Source: Chrysomallon squamiferum
Lineage: Eukaryota > Mollusca > Gastropoda > Neomphalida > Peltospiridae
DNA: 64,000 nt
NCBI GenBank assembly: GCA_012295275.1
Contig: CM022676.1
Span: 13,963,221-14,027,220, forward strand
Direction: 5' to 3'
The translations under genes and the position numbers were made by a program. The notes beneath the pieces are model-generated. The model was given only the letters and a program-made list of their open reading frames with translations. It was not told where the DNA came from and made no database searches. Positions 29,503-52,138 of the stretch are shown piece after piece (the stretch's first letter is position 1; the number at the start of each line of letters is the position of its first letter).

Positions 29503-31312
29503 AAGATCGAGACTGTCACAACGTCAACAGTTGGGTAAAATAAAAAAAAAAATAATAACAGAAGACTTTAGTTACATAACAGACTCACACTGAGGGTGGA
29601 TCACTCTGCTGTTGCTGTAGCTGGTGCTACACATCCACGCCGCCGAATCGACGGTTGAAAATTTGGGTATAGTTAGCAGATAGCTGGAGAGAAAGTGCTG
29701 CCTGCGGCCCACTTTTATCGGTTTAGTCTCGTTCCGCTCACACGTGTAGCGACTTTGAAAACTCCGCGCCATAACGCACGACGTGGGCGTGCACTCACAA
29801 ACAACCTCAGCGTCTCTGATGAACGTCACTTTACTTCTGTATGCGTGTCTGATCACAGAACACAGAAACGTGAACGGTTCGTCAATCACAGCAGTCCACG
29901 AGTACACAGACAGACCGGGATTGTTCACTGAAACACAAACTTTTTACTTTAGTAGTGATCTCATTTACTACTACTACACGAGTACACAGACAGACCGGGA
30001 TTGTTCACTGAAACACAAACTTTTTACTTTAGTAGTGAACTCATTTACTACTACTACACGAGTACACAGACAGACCGGGATTGTTCACTGAAACACAAAC
30101 TTTTTACTTTAGTAGTGAACTCATTTACTACTACTACACGAGTACACAGACAGACCGGGATTGTTCACTGAAACACAAACTTTTTACTTTAGTACAGAAC
30201 TCATTTACTACTACTACACGAGTACACAGACAGTCCGGGATTGTTCACTGAAACACAAACTTTTTACTTTAGTACAGAACTCATTTACTACTACTACACG
30301 AGTACACAGACAGTCCGGGATTGTTCACTGAAAGCACAAACTTTTAACTTTAGTGGTGATCTCATTTGCTACTGCTGCTGCTACTACCCCGTCTATTACT
30401 ACTACAACTACTACTACAACAACTATTACATTACTATTGTCAATACTATTACTAGTACTACCACTGCCGCTAATACCACTGCTACTAGAAATAATAGTAC
30501 TACTACTACTACTACTACATTATCACTACTACTCTTACAGCTTTTTCACTACTATTAGTACTACTAGTAGTTGTAATAGTATTATATTAATATTACTTTT
30601 GGTCTTGCTACTTTAATTATCAATGGTACTCCTAATATTGCCATTAGTTCTACGGCCACTACAACTTTTACTGTTTCTATTACTGGAAGAAGAAGAAGAA
30701 GAAGAACAACAACAACAACAACAAAAAAAAGAAGTTTATATCAAGTTACATATGACAGCAGCTTTCGGTTCACTCCACACATCAAGTTGATCAGATCCAC
30801 AAAACCAGACTCCAGTGTCATTTTCAGTTGTGTGATACTTAGAAACTGTGTAGTCTTTGTACTCGCTGCTAGCTTTGTCTGTCTGAACCCTGCACTCACA
30901 CCTGTACCCGTCCTTTCTGTTCAGCTTTGTAGCCTCGCACTCGGATCCACGCTGGTGATACATGCAGACTACAGTGTTGCCGTACTCAGAATTGTGTACA
31001 GACATGACAGTTGTGTTGAGATTCTGCGCCTGACGCGCTCGACACACGACAAACATCATTTCTCCTTTCATAACAGCCGCAGTTTCGAAAATCGAAAACC
31101 ATACGCCTGAAAGAGATAGGTTACTGACAACATAATTGTGTATATATTTATTTAAATGTATAAATGTATATAAACTTCTCCTTGAAGATAGGTGAATGTA
31201 TAATCTTAATAAAACAGTGAATGATAAAAAAAAAAAAAAAAAAAAATAAACATGTAAAATAAAAGAAACCCTGAAAATGCATACACACACCTCACACATA
31301 TTTGTGTTAGTG

Positions 31313-31347
<35 letters not shown>

Positions 31348-31537
31348 TAGATAGAATAGATAGATAGATAGATAGATAGATGTGTCTGTTTGGATAAATA
31401 GATTTTGTTTAACTGTAAATTTAATGTAATTTATAGAAATGCATTGAATATAATTATTAAAATATTACCTTTGAAAAACTATTTTTTAAGCTGCAGATAG
31501 TCAACAGAAAACAAAAACATGTACTTTTGACTTTCAT
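24927..31537 (-). CDS. IgSF receptor gene 2, unit A: four Ig domains, one membrane helix
   Basis: Exons (minus): signal 31537-31469, Ig1 31106-30750, Ig2 29927-29589, Ig3 29115-28825, Ig4 28331-27996, membrane 25811-25683, tail 25210-24927 (TAG). Ig exons are 357, 339, 291 and 336 nt, all phase 1. The signal peptide starts MKVKSTCFCFLLTICSL. Ig1 is Cys-rich (ECEATKLNRKDGYRCECRVQ, ENDTGVWFC). Ig2 has SAAWMC, Ig3 QDDGIYVCEV and Ig4 DRDSGLYILHVC, the D-x-G-x-Y-x-C strand-F signature or variants. The membrane exon reads GVMEIIIVIFIVCFVSTW then KIHRKNK. The 93-residue acidic tail has VTYEQE and FYYNPN (a YxN, Grb2-type SH2 motif by pattern). The product would be a roughly 600-residue type I cell-surface receptor. 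Odd point: the signal exon is 69 nt (phase 0) whereas Ig1 needs phase 1 and unit B has 64 nt, so the join is out of frame as assembled. Function is inferred from architecture only. Confidence 0.8.
25812..26680. repeat. Acceptor-proximal minisatellite, expanded in unit A
   Basis: About 10-11 units of 70-90 bp, each made of TAAACATAACAGTTAGACTC, GTTCTAGCACGTTCATTTAC, ATCAGTAACTCAGA and a (TG)n tract of variable length. The first unit abuts the 3' splice site of the membrane exon at 25811. Unit B has a single copy (49971-50030) followed by a GT tract. Confidence 0.93.
25812..27995 (-). other. Gene 2 (unit A) intron between Ig4 and membrane exons
   Basis: Intron of about 2.2 kb containing the acceptor-side minisatellite (25812-26680), a TA tract (26720-26771), a CATA-rich region (27066-27160), CTTT repeats and otherwise AT-rich sequence. 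No exon seen. Confidence 0.6.
29897..30375. repeat. 80-bp minisatellite carrying a splice acceptor and exon start (A)
   Basis: Six units of 80 bp. Read on the minus strand each contains CTACTAAAGTAAAAAGTTTG, TGTTTCAG (acceptor) and the first 31 nt of the Ig2 exon (AACAATCCCGGTCTGTCTGT and on to TACTCGTG). The leftmost unit runs into the real Ig2 exon. The others run on in frame to TGTAGTAGTAGTAAATGA, a stop. Confidence 0.95.
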
Positions 31538-32227
31538 CTTATAGTCATGCGCAGTTACGTCAACAAAAAGCGAATATGACCTTCCACAATTAAATTCAAC
31601 TTTACAAAAAAGTAACAAACTGTCCAAAATTCTAACAAAATAATATTTGTTCCTGGAATAATCTCTTTGAGAAGTTCACGAAACCTTCTGATACTGTCGT
31701 TTGTTAATTAAGAAAAGAGTTAAAAAAAACCAAACAAAGTGTTTTCAAAAGCCAAATACTAAAAGAACACAGCTAAAACAAACAGAAACATGAGATTTGA
31801 TTTATTTATTTTCAAAAAAAAAGAATTGAAGTATTCTGTGTTTGAGTCAAGCTTTATTTATATGCGGCTATAATGTTGTTTATGCTCAAAAAAAAAAAAA
31901 ATTAAATAAAAAAAAAAAAAAAAAAAACAAAAAAAAATTGTCGCAAGTATAGAATTGCATTTTCTGTGCAAATTATTTTCCCACACTGTTTTTAAGGAAG
32001 CGTTCTACACCACTGGGAAACATCAACAGAGAAAGAAAAAAAAAAAGGAAAACAAATTAGAGGCGACTCTTCAGCTGCAGACATATCGGTTTCTATGGAG
32101 GTGTACAGTTACATCTATTCACAGAATGGTGTGTCAGAGAGAAAAAAAAAAGATTTCTAAATATAGCTGCAAGTTGTGATAACATTCCCATGTAAACTGT
32201 AAAAATAATAAAAATAATAACAATAAC

Positions 32228-32287
<60 letters not shown>

Positions 32288-32749
32288 AAGAAGAAAGAAA
32301 AAATAAGAATAAGAATAATAATGACATTATATTTATAAAACAGTTAACAATTGTGTGTATCAGCACATTTCAGAAGCACGGATATGAGTCGAAGAGTTTG
32401 ATGTCTAGACAGATTAGAAATGTGTCAGTCGTTGTAATATTACATTTCACTGTTGCTCTCAGAGAAAACGAAAACAACGTTATTAATAACCAGCCGACAA
32501 CGCCTGTCGCTGTGTTAAGTATATTCGTGTTGCTAGGGTGACATTGAGAATAGGTCTTTGACGTCATCTAAACTAGACTGTAAACACATTCGTTCTGCTA
32601 ACATGGTATGTAATTATTTTCTTTTTTTTTTTCAGTTACTTTTCCTTCTTCTTTATACATATTATTTATCTCTGTTTTTTATCTAATCGTTTTATAATTT
32701 ATTTTATCACTGTTATTTATTTTTTGTTGTTATTTGTTTTTTTTTTTTT

Positions 32750-32794
<45 letters not shown>

Positions 32795-33307
32795 TTTTTT
32801 GTTTTTCATTTCTTTATTTTGAAAAAATTAATTTTTTAATAATAATAATTAAACTATTAATTTCTTCTTTCATTCCATAACAGTCTAAATTTCATCTTTC
32901 TTATCTTCTTCTTCTAATTTTTTTTATGTTTTATTTTATTCATTACTATTATTTTCGAAATACCTTTTTTTTACTTTTTTTTATTATAGCTTTATTATTA
33001 TTATTTTATTATTATTATTATTTTTTTTATTTAGAAAATTCATTATCATCATCATTTTAAATATTTATGAATTTAAATTATTTTTCATTTAGTTTTTTTT
33101 TGTATTGCTTTTGTTTTAATGTTTTTTTAAAATTTCAGTTTTACTCATGTAATAATTATTATGACACTAATCAAAATAAAAGTTCTCCGTTTCGTATTTA
33201 TTTATTTCATTTTATTATGTGAGAACATAATCAATATCTCTTTTAATAATAATAATAAATTTCATAATAATAATAATAATAATAATAATTTTTGTAATAA
33301 CAAAAGA

Positions 33308-33349
<42 letters not shown>

Positions 33350-34591
33350 AATAAATAATAAATGAAAAATGTTTCCAATTTTTCTTATCAAACAAACAAA
33401 GAGGACAATAAAAAAAAAGAAGATGTCACAAGTAAATGAAAGGTTAAAAGAACTGTATTGCTAAAGTAATTATTAAAAAAAAACTAAATTGATTTTTTGT
33501 TGTTTGTTTTTTTTTTTATTTATTTGTTTTTTTATTTTTTTCATTTACGTTTTGTATGTCGGATATAAGTTCCTGTGTGAAAACTAAATGAAAAAAAAAA
33601 AAAAAAAAAAAACAACAAAAAAAAACAAACAACAAACACAAACAAACAGTTTTTTACATAGAAATGGTCGTTAGCAATTTTAATTTACCAGACATTGAAC
33701 ATACTTCCGATTTTTTTTTTTTATTAGCAAGAAATTTTTTCTCTTGTGTATGTGTTCTTGTTTTTTATTAACCTCTCTGTTTGTTTATTTTTGTTTAATT
33801 GTCTATTTGTTTGAATAACATAAGCATATTTATTTATTTATTTACAAAGGAGAATTTTAATTTATTTATTTATTTATTTATTATTTTTTTATCATTACTA
33901 TTATTGAAATCCTTTTTATTATTATTATTATTATTATAATTATTATTATTATTAGGTTGTTGTTGTTGTTGTTGTTATTATTGATGATGTTGTTGTTGTG
34001 TTGTTGTTGTCGTCGTCGTCTATTGTTGTTGTTCTTCTTCTTCTTACGTCTGATGTGATTTGAACTACCATTTAGATATTTTCCCTTGCTACAAGACTTG
34101 TTTGTTAAACATCGTTATCCTATGTATGATTATCATACTTTATATATTATGTTGTATATCTCTTACCTAATTAAGCAATTCCTAGGATCAGACAGACAGA
34201 CATACAGACAGACTGAGTGACGGAGAGATAGATAGATGATGGGTGCATGAAAAATGATGGATACATAAGTAGAGAGAGAGAGAGAAAGAAAGAATGATAG
34301 TGCATTATAAACCGCTATAATAAATAACAAAATGAGAATAAATTGAAACATATATCATTCAGAAATTTTATTTATTCGTACATTAAAGAAAAGACAATAT
34401 AATACCATCACTTTTTAAAAATTGAATATTAGTAATATGTTGTAAAAACACACACACACAGACACTCACACACACAAATTAATTTAAGAAAGGAAATATA
34501 ACAAGTGACAATATGCTATTTACACGTTAATACTGAGCTTAATATTTCTTCTCAACACAGCAAACTGTTAATTTTAATACAATAATATTGA

Positions 34592-34630
<39 letters not shown>

Positions 34631-34645
34631 TTTCTCTCTAATAAT

Positions 34646-34683
<38 letters not shown>

Positions 34684-34766
34684 TGAAGCAAATCATAGTT
34701 GTAACAAATGTTTGTCAAAGACCTGACTGTGAAATCACCCTGTCAGTTTTAGTTTTCAGTAAAGTC
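31538..34766. other. Spacer between gene 2 and gene 1, unit A
   Basis: Upstream region of gene 2 and downstream flank of gene 1. It contains poly-A and poly-T tracts (31883-31937, 32735-32795), AAT/AAG repeats (32222-32295), a conserved CRE-like site (32559-32566), TTATTA-rich sequence and TTG/TTC repeats (33957-34045). Short open frames exist on both strands at 32353-32567, but the four residue differences from unit B in the minus-strand frame point to no constraint, so I do not call a gene. Confidence 0.55.
32559..32566. promoter_or_regulatory. Palindromic CRE-like site TGACGTCA
   Basis: A perfect cAMP-response-element palindrome about 1 kb upstream of the gene 2 start codon, kept unchanged in unit B (56170-56177) although flanking bases differ. 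CREB/ATF factors bind this octamer in other animals. Use here is inference. Confidence 0.35.
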
Positions 34767-34772
34767 TTTATT
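34767..34772 (-). terminator. Poly(A) signal AATAAA of gene 1, unit A
   Basis: AATAAA on the minus strand 72 bp past the gene 1 stop codon (context CAGAATAAAGACTTTACTG), conserved in unit B at 59128-59123. Confidence 0.55.
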
Positions 34773-34843
34773 CTGTGTTTTCATTTTTCTTCGTCTTTCA
34801 ACATCGTGGTTGTTCCGTTGTTCTCTACGTTTTCAGTCATTTC

Positions 34844-43935
<9,092 letters not shown>

Positions 43936-43941
43936 TTTATT
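43936..43941 (-). terminator. Poly(A) signal AATAAA, gene C
   Basis: AATAAA on the minus strand about 125 bp past the gene C stop codon (context TCAATAAAGTTCC). Confidence 0.4.
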
Positions 43942-44064
43942 GACTTATGTGTACACAGTGTTGACATAGTCACTTTGTTCGTCTGTCTCTGTTTTAGTTG
44001 TTTCGTCCATTTCGGCTTTCCCACAATTCTCTGGTTCTCGTTTAACTTTGTTTACCTGTGTGTA

Positions 44065-44596
44065 CTAATCTGAAACGTCATCCTTCATTACGTGGCTTCC
44101 TGTTTGACCGGATGTTGACACCGATTCGTTTCCATACAGAGCATTCGTTGATTCGGCTTCAGTTGCGTTTGTAGTGGTTGCCATGGAATCCTTGTCTACG
44201 ACGACATCATACTGATATTCAGTTACAACGTTGTTCTCACCAGAATGTAAAACTGCTGCATGTTCCACTAGAGAGAGAAAACAAATAAAAACATGTAGCA
44301 ACAACGTCAGCAACGACAACAACAAATAAAAACAAAAAAGAGTGGTAAATATATATATAAAAAACTGTCGTTTATNNNNNNNNNNNNNNNNNNNNNNNNN
44401 NNNNNNNNNNNNNNNNNNNNNNNNNNNNNNNNNNNNNNNNNNNNNNNNNNNNNNNNNNNNNNNNNNNNNNNNNNNNNNNNNNNNNNNNNNNNNNNNNNNN
44501 NNNNNNNNNNNNNNNNNNNNNNNNNNNNNNNNNNNNNNNNNNNNNNNNNNNNNNNNNNNNNNNNNNNNNNNNNNNACTGATTAGTTGTGTGTTCCT
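44065..44596 (-). pseudogene. Receptor tail fragment (gene C), interrupted by assembly gap
   Basis: Starts with the acceptor and first codons of the 66-nt tail exon (EEHTTNQ, from 44596), then enters the 200-base gap. The terminal exon is 44267-44065 (66 residues, phase 1, TAG), with GENNVVTEYQYDVVVDKDS and NALYGNES. The GxNxVVTE stretch matches the tail of gene 2 (GDNSVVTE), so the tails are paralogous. Tyrosines sit in YQYDVV and LYGN contexts. Between this exon and the start of unit B (45171) there is no membrane or Ig exon, so only the tail survives. Missing tail exons may lie in the gap. Confidence 0.7.
44376..44575. other. Assembly gap, 200 N
   Basis: Exactly 200 undetermined bases between the start of a receptor tail exon and its terminal exon. 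The round size suggests a placeholder, so true length is unknown. Confidence 0.99.
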
Positions 44597-44627
44597 CTGA
44601 AATGTCATCATTACCAAACATTAATGT

Positions 44628-45170
<543 letters not shown>

Positions 45171-47838
45171 GATCATCATGTAAAGTAGTTTATTTCAAAG
45201 AATGTTGTTATATTAAAATATACTTGTACATACTCCAGTTTAATCGAAAAAACTGTAATAAAATATTTATATGATAAAAATCAATTTCCTCTGTCATTAT
45301 TTTATATAAATATTAAAACTTTTTTACATTGTTTCTGTTTGTCTGTCTGTACAGCTACCTCAACATCCATGTACTTATCTCAACGTCTGTCTGTATAATA
45401 TAATTAATGTGTATAATAATGATAATGGTAATGATAATAATAATGATGAAGATAATAAATTAAATAATAATAATAAAAAGTAACATCAATAATAACAATA
45501 GTAGTAGTAGTAGTAGTAGTATTGTAATAATACTGTACTATACACGTTTTCATATATTACTGATTATAACGAGTATAATATATTAGTAGGAAAACCAAGG
45601 AATTAATTGTGTATTCAACAACATAATTATATATAGCATCATGTTTTTGTTTTTATATCAAACATATGCTATGATGGAATCAGATACTTTGTTTTTAAAG
45701 AGGCATGTAATAAAATATTTTTTAATCTTATTTTCCATTAACTGAACTGTACTGCAGAAAGGTGCCATGAAAGGAAACTCAAATAATTATTAAGTTTATA
45801 TAACGTCTGAAACGAGATAATTTAAAAAAAAATGACAAGGCTTAGTTAATAATTAGAACATATGTATTGAAAGATAAGAAATTTATAAAATATTTCACTC
45901 ACATCTTTAAATTAATTTGGAACACTTTCTCCATATGCTTTCTGCAATGTCCATGACAATGATGATTTTAATTTGGCCTGGAATATATATATATATATGT
46001 TAATGAATAATGTAATGATAAGAAAAAAAAAAAAAAAAAAACATTAAAATAAATAAATAAATAAATAAATAGTATTATAAACAAGTAAGTAAAACTAAAT
46101 GTAAATGAAAATAAATAAATTAAAATCAACAATTAACAAATGAAAACGAAGGGAAACTGAGAAGAATTTATTATTTGAGTTTAAAAGAAATTAAATGTTT
46201 ACAGTTATTACGGTAAAGCAATTCCACCTTGGATGCATCTTTTTTTTTTTTTTTTATTTTTTTTTTTTTTTTTATTATTATTTTTTTTTATTCTGGCAGA
46301 CTTGTTTGTAAGAACAAAACAAATTGAAAACTTTTAAAATTGCATCACAGACAGATACACACTGTACAGACACTGGTCTCACTTTGTACATTCGTAGGTT
46401 TATATTTAAGGTTCAAGTTAAACAATTTGTAATATATACAGGTGTAATGAAGCAAATTTTGTCAACCAGGTACTTCATCTAAAATACTGGTGCAAGTAGT
46501 TTCAGTATTATGTTTTGTGTATGGAGACTGTGCAGTATGTGCATTACATATAATTTGACTGAATTCAATTTTTGGGTGGGTGTTTTTGTGCGTGTGTGTA
46601 CGTGTGCGTGTTTGTTTTTGTGTGTGGGTCTGTGTACATGTATTTTGCGGATGTTTTTATTATTTGGTTTTTGTTTTCTTAAATTTTGTTAATAATACAT
46701 CTTTTAATATTATTTTATTCAGTTCTTTGAATGTGTCTACACACGTTAGATATTTATGTAGCTAAATCATCTTCATGTACCTTAAATAATACGAAGAAAT
46801 TATCTAGTCTTGTCTACATACCTGAATATATGCTTAAAAAGTCATTTTACATTAAAAACATTTAAATATTGTTTAAAATATCTTATAATAAATAACACAT
46901 AAAAGAAAAAAATCATTAATGGTCAGACTTTCATCAATCTTTCAGTGACAGATTGAAAAAAAAAACAAGTATCATGATATCACATTCTAGATATTACATT
47001 CTTTTAATTTTGCTTTTAACAATAACAGTTTGTTATAATATTGTAATACAGGTATTCAATATAAGTTTTCATGAATGCCCTGACACAAAATTGAAAGTAT
47101 CATAATGTCACATTTTATAGTTTATATTATTTTAGCTCTGTGTTTAACAATAACACTCTGACAATTTAATATAAGTTCTGATATAAAAATAATAAAAATC
47201 ACATTGTCAAAGTGTATATTAATATTTTTAGTTTATATCATTTTTAATAGTACTGTATTTTAAAAGTAAACGGCTTTTTAACATCAAACAGTTTTTCATG
47301 AACAAAATGAGACAAATAATAATAACAGCTAAGAAGAAAAAACGTAGTTAGAATTACAGTTTTTTAACACTTTAAGAGAACTCATTAACAAAAAGGGAAT
47401 CGATATATATATATATATTTTCGTGATACATGTGATTTTAATGTGAACTGATTTTGAAAGCGGAACTCCTTTCTATCTATGTTCTGATTTTTAAATGCAG
47501 AACATTATTTTCTTTCTAATTATTTATTTTTCTGATTTTCAAAAGCAGAACATGATTTAATTAATGATTATTTATTCTTCTGATTTTGAAATGCTGAACA
47601 TTATTTTATTTAAAATTATAATTTTTTTGATTTTTAAATGCTTAGCACAATTTTATTTATGATTATTTATTTTTTCTGGTTGTTAGTTAACACACACTGT
47701 TTACGTAAAAAGGAGAAAACCAATTAAAAACAGCTTAATGCAATTAACTGTCAGAAAACGTTATATTAAAAGTATTATTTAAAATAAAATTATAGTGGTT
47801 TACTTTTTTCCACTGTGGTAACTACATTATTTGTAACT

Positions 47839-47901
<63 letters not shown>

Positions 47902-48994
47902 GGCATAATGAATACAATTATATAATAGAGTCAGACAGAAACTAACTCATAATTTTAACTTTGAAAAAGCAATGCATTTATTCAGTGGAATTAGTAGGTG
48001 ATTTAAAAAGTAACTGACACAAATACACGCTTTTAACAGCTTAGAAGTTTCTAGGTGAGAATCCCAGCCAGTCATTTAACCAAATAATTTAAACTGAGGA
48101 CAACTGTAACGATTCTCATATATATGTTCCTGTAAAGTTAGTTCTAAAAATCAGTTTGATTCAAATATTGACAGAGAGTGTGAACAAATAACACACTAAA
48201 ACAAGTTAAAAAGTACAGTTATCTTGTGCATTCAAGATACTGGAAAGAAAAGAGCTATTTGTCACTGTGAACAAGTAATTTTGAACTTAAAGTGATTTCT
48301 GAATTGTCCTGTACATCGTCTGACTCTGATATATTTGTTTTCAGTTTAGTGTCCTCACTGTCTGAGCTATCACTGGAACAGTCATCAGATATTTTTGTAT
48401 GTTTCTGATCTCTGTTCATCGCAATCATCTACTGTTTTATTTGGTTCAAATTCTGCAGATACTGAATTTTATTTCATCTTGTTTACCTCTGTATACAAGT
48501 TCGATGTTTCATCTAAATACCTGTTTGTTTTGTTTTTTCCTTTTTCAGACTTTGCAGAACTCTGTTTAGTTACAGCTGTATGCTCATCCGATGAACTGTG
48601 ATTAACTTCTTTATTTTCAGCGTGAACATTTTCACTATATTTATTATTCTTTTGAACAGATAAGAACAAATATGTGAAATCGACGATGTTGTCAACGTCT
48701 GTTTGTGTGTTCAAATGTCATACGCCAGTGTCATAATCATGTTTTTCGACTTCGTTTTCTTTCTCTTCATTTATTTCAGCTTTGTCCCTGTATTCCTCAT
48801 CACTTTGTGTTTGAAATATTTGTTCATTTACATCTACGTTACAGACATCTCACAAACCTGACTTTTTTCTCTTTTCTTTTCCTGTATACTGCATTCTTCA
48901 ATGTCATCTTCTTTTACGTTTCTTTTCTCACCGAAGTTTGAAATCTCAGTTTCTTGTTGGTGTCTAAAATGTCATTTTGTTCGTTATTTTCAGG
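45171..48994. other. Unit B left flank, non-coding and decayed tail
   Basis: Counterpart of 21112-24926. The acidic tail relic (48250-48994, minus) is slightly better preserved than in unit A: the segment reading EEYRDKAEINEEKENEVEKH runs on to DYDTGV because stops present in A are sense codons here. An AAT tract (47841-47901) is longer than in A. No intact gene. Confidence 0.5.
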
Positions 48995-50075
48995 CTAATC
49001 CTCTATAAACTTAAAGTCTGTAAAACAATTGAAATCGTCATCTGACATTGACTTTATTTCTGTCACGACACAGTTGTCTCCCGTTTCATTTTCTTCAATC
49101 ATTCTGTTACTTGTGTTGTCTCCCCTTTTAGTAGCTTCAAAATCTACAGAACTGTGAGAAACAGGATTACAGATTTCCAAAATGCCTGGATTGTAATAGA
49201 AAACTGATTCTTGTTCATACGTCACGGACATGTCTTCACCTTGTAAACTGTCAGTATACAGTTGACTTTCTTCCATAGCTGAAATATTAATAAACAAATA
49301 ATAAATAAAAACAATCAAACAAACAATGAAAGCAAGAAGCAAATAATTAACTAATTAACTAAGTCACTAAGAAAGTAAATATGTAAATAAATAAATACAT
49401 GAATTAATAATCCTATTTCATTACATAATATACTTTCTTATTTCATTAATTGATAATCTATCCTTTTCATTATTTAATAAACTTTACTGCTTCATTATTT
49501 AAAATATTTTATTATGTTAATATATAATATACTATTCTATTTAATTACAAAAAACACTATCCTATTTCATTGCATAACATACTATAATGTTTCTTTACAT
49601 ACTTTACTTTTTTGTTTTATTACATAATATATTATCCTATTTCAATAAAAAATCTACTATTCTATATTACTAAATAATATACTTTCTTGTCTCATTATGT
49701 AATTTAGTACCATTATATTTCATTACATAATGTGTTATACTCTACTGTATAAGTCTATTCGAATATTTAATATGCTGTTTCAACACTTGATATACTACTG
49801 TATCGTTTAACGTGATTTCTCACACTGTTTACAAGGTTTACCTTTGTTTTTGCGATGTATTTTCCAGGTGCTCACAAAGCAAACAATGAATATGACTATA
49901 ATTATCACCATGACACCGACTGCAGTGTCCACTAGAGACATCACACTGGACGTCAGACTCAGAGTTGTTTCTGTAAACATAACAGTTAGACTCGTTCTAG
50001 CACGTTCATTTACATCAGTAACTCAGATCTGTGTGTGTGTGTATACATACATACATACATATATATATACATATA

Positions 50076-50140
<65 letters not shown>

Positions 50141-52048
50141 ATAATGTGTATATTTATATTGTTTATTTCAAAATGTGATATTTTCGTTGGAAAGCCATTT
50201 CGTAGACTATTTTTCTGCTACAATATATATCACTGTAGTTGTGAACACAAGTACACTTGTATAAAGTGGAAAGGACTGCTACTTGAAGTGTCAGGAAGTC
50301 AGCCGTCAGTAACTCTGAAGTGTTCTATTACAGCTTAACTACTTCCGTAGATGAATGAATGCGTCTTGTGATACAGATAATATAGTGATGTAGATACGCA
50401 CTTATATATTACAAACACGCAACACACATAGATTCATGCATGCATATATACATACATATAAATACACATACACAGATACATACATGGATTCATAGATACA
50501 CACATCCATACTATATAAGTATGATTGTATAAATATGCACACATGTACACACACATTCGTAATATTCAAGTAGAAAAAAAAAGAAAGATACATAGAGAGT
50601 GATACATAGTACATAGAAATTTACACAAGAGAGACACATAGAGAGAGAGAGAGAGAGAGAGTGTACATTGTTTAAATATGCACACATGTACACACACATT
50701 CGTAATATTCAAGTTTTCTTTACCAAATGTAGTTGATACAAATGTACAAACAATTAAATAAAAGAAAATTAAATAGAATAAAAAAATATATACTTACGTC
50801 TGTTTGTCGTGATATGCAAAATGTGTAAATGTGTGTAGAATTTACTGCATCCATTTTCATTGCAAACGTGTAATATGTACAGACCACTGTCACGATCTTG
50901 AGCATTTACTATCACTAGTGACATCTTGTAAGCAGCATTTTCTACAGCTACGTTGTGAATGTCGACGTTCCACTGAGTACAGCTCCCTGTTTTGTTCTCT
51001 CCATGTCCGTTTGTCCACGTGTATAATATGATGCTGTCGTAAGAAAATATTATCTTTTCTAAGCTGATGTTCTGACCTCTAACAACTGAGATGGTCTCAT
51101 TGTGTTGCGCGTCTCCCACTAAAACTGGTTTCTCTGTAAACAGAATTAAAATCAAATAAAAATACTTTTTATATCTGTGTGAGTCAGAGTTTAATGTGGT
51201 ATCCAGTCTTTCATTACTAATAAAGTATTAAAAGAAGAAAACGAACTCGCTAAATTCTTCCAACCGAAAGGAGACACTGCAGAGTATTGACTAAATGTTT
51301 GTCATTTGACCTTTACTTTCATGAGCCGCTCTCATACATAGTTTCATGTTTCATTATGTTTATGAAATAAAACATAAAGACTGATAAATAGATAGATAGA
51401 CAGACAGACAGATATATAGATATATAGATAGACAGACTGACAAAGAAACAAACAGACAGAAAGAAAAAGAAAGAAAGAAAGAAATAACAGTAATAATTCG
51501 AGGTAAAAATAATTCTGACCAGTCAGTTTTATGAAAGTTTCTCCAGTTTGTTTTGAATTAATTCCCAGAATTCCATTTGATACTTCACACACGTAAATTC
51601 CGTCATCTTGATAATCGGGATTTTTGATGATGAGTTTGTATTTGTTGTGTGTTACAAGCTCGCCTTCCACTCTCCTGATCACGTGCTGTCCCACACATAT
51701 GAGTAAAAGGTGAGAAAGTGAAATTCTCAGGTTTTCCAGTCGCCAGACACGTGACTGTCAAAGTTTTGTGTTCTGTGTTATAGTCGTGATACACCGAGAC
51801 GACAGGGGCGTCTGTTTGAAATAATTAGCAACTACAACATCAACAACAACATCAACTACAACATCCATAACACCATTAACAGTAACAGTAATACTAATAC
51901 AGACAAACAATAATACAAATAAGAATAACGAGAGTAATAATAATAATAATAATAATAACAACAACAATAACAATAATAATAATAACAATAATAAAATATT
52001 AATAATGATGATCATGACAATGATGATGATTACTATTATTATGATTAC

Positions 52049-52138
<90 letters not shown>

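Noticed and set aside
29897-30375. Regular direct repeats that could suggest a CRISPR-like array (also 52534-54060 and 37801-39290)
   Set aside because: Units are contiguous with no unique spacers, the setting is a eukaryotic intron, and the repeats copy a splice acceptor and exon start. They are minisatellites.
30390-30680. Thr- and Leu-rich plus-strand frames after the 80-bp array (also 54060-54307)
   Set aside because: They follow ACT-type microsatellite sequence inside the gene 2 intron and have no splice partners.
32353-32567. Conserved 62-65 codon open frames on both strands (also 55966-56178)
   Set aside because: In the minus frame all four residue differences between units arise with no silent changes noticed; no partner exon or domain was found. 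It is more likely upstream non-coding DNA.
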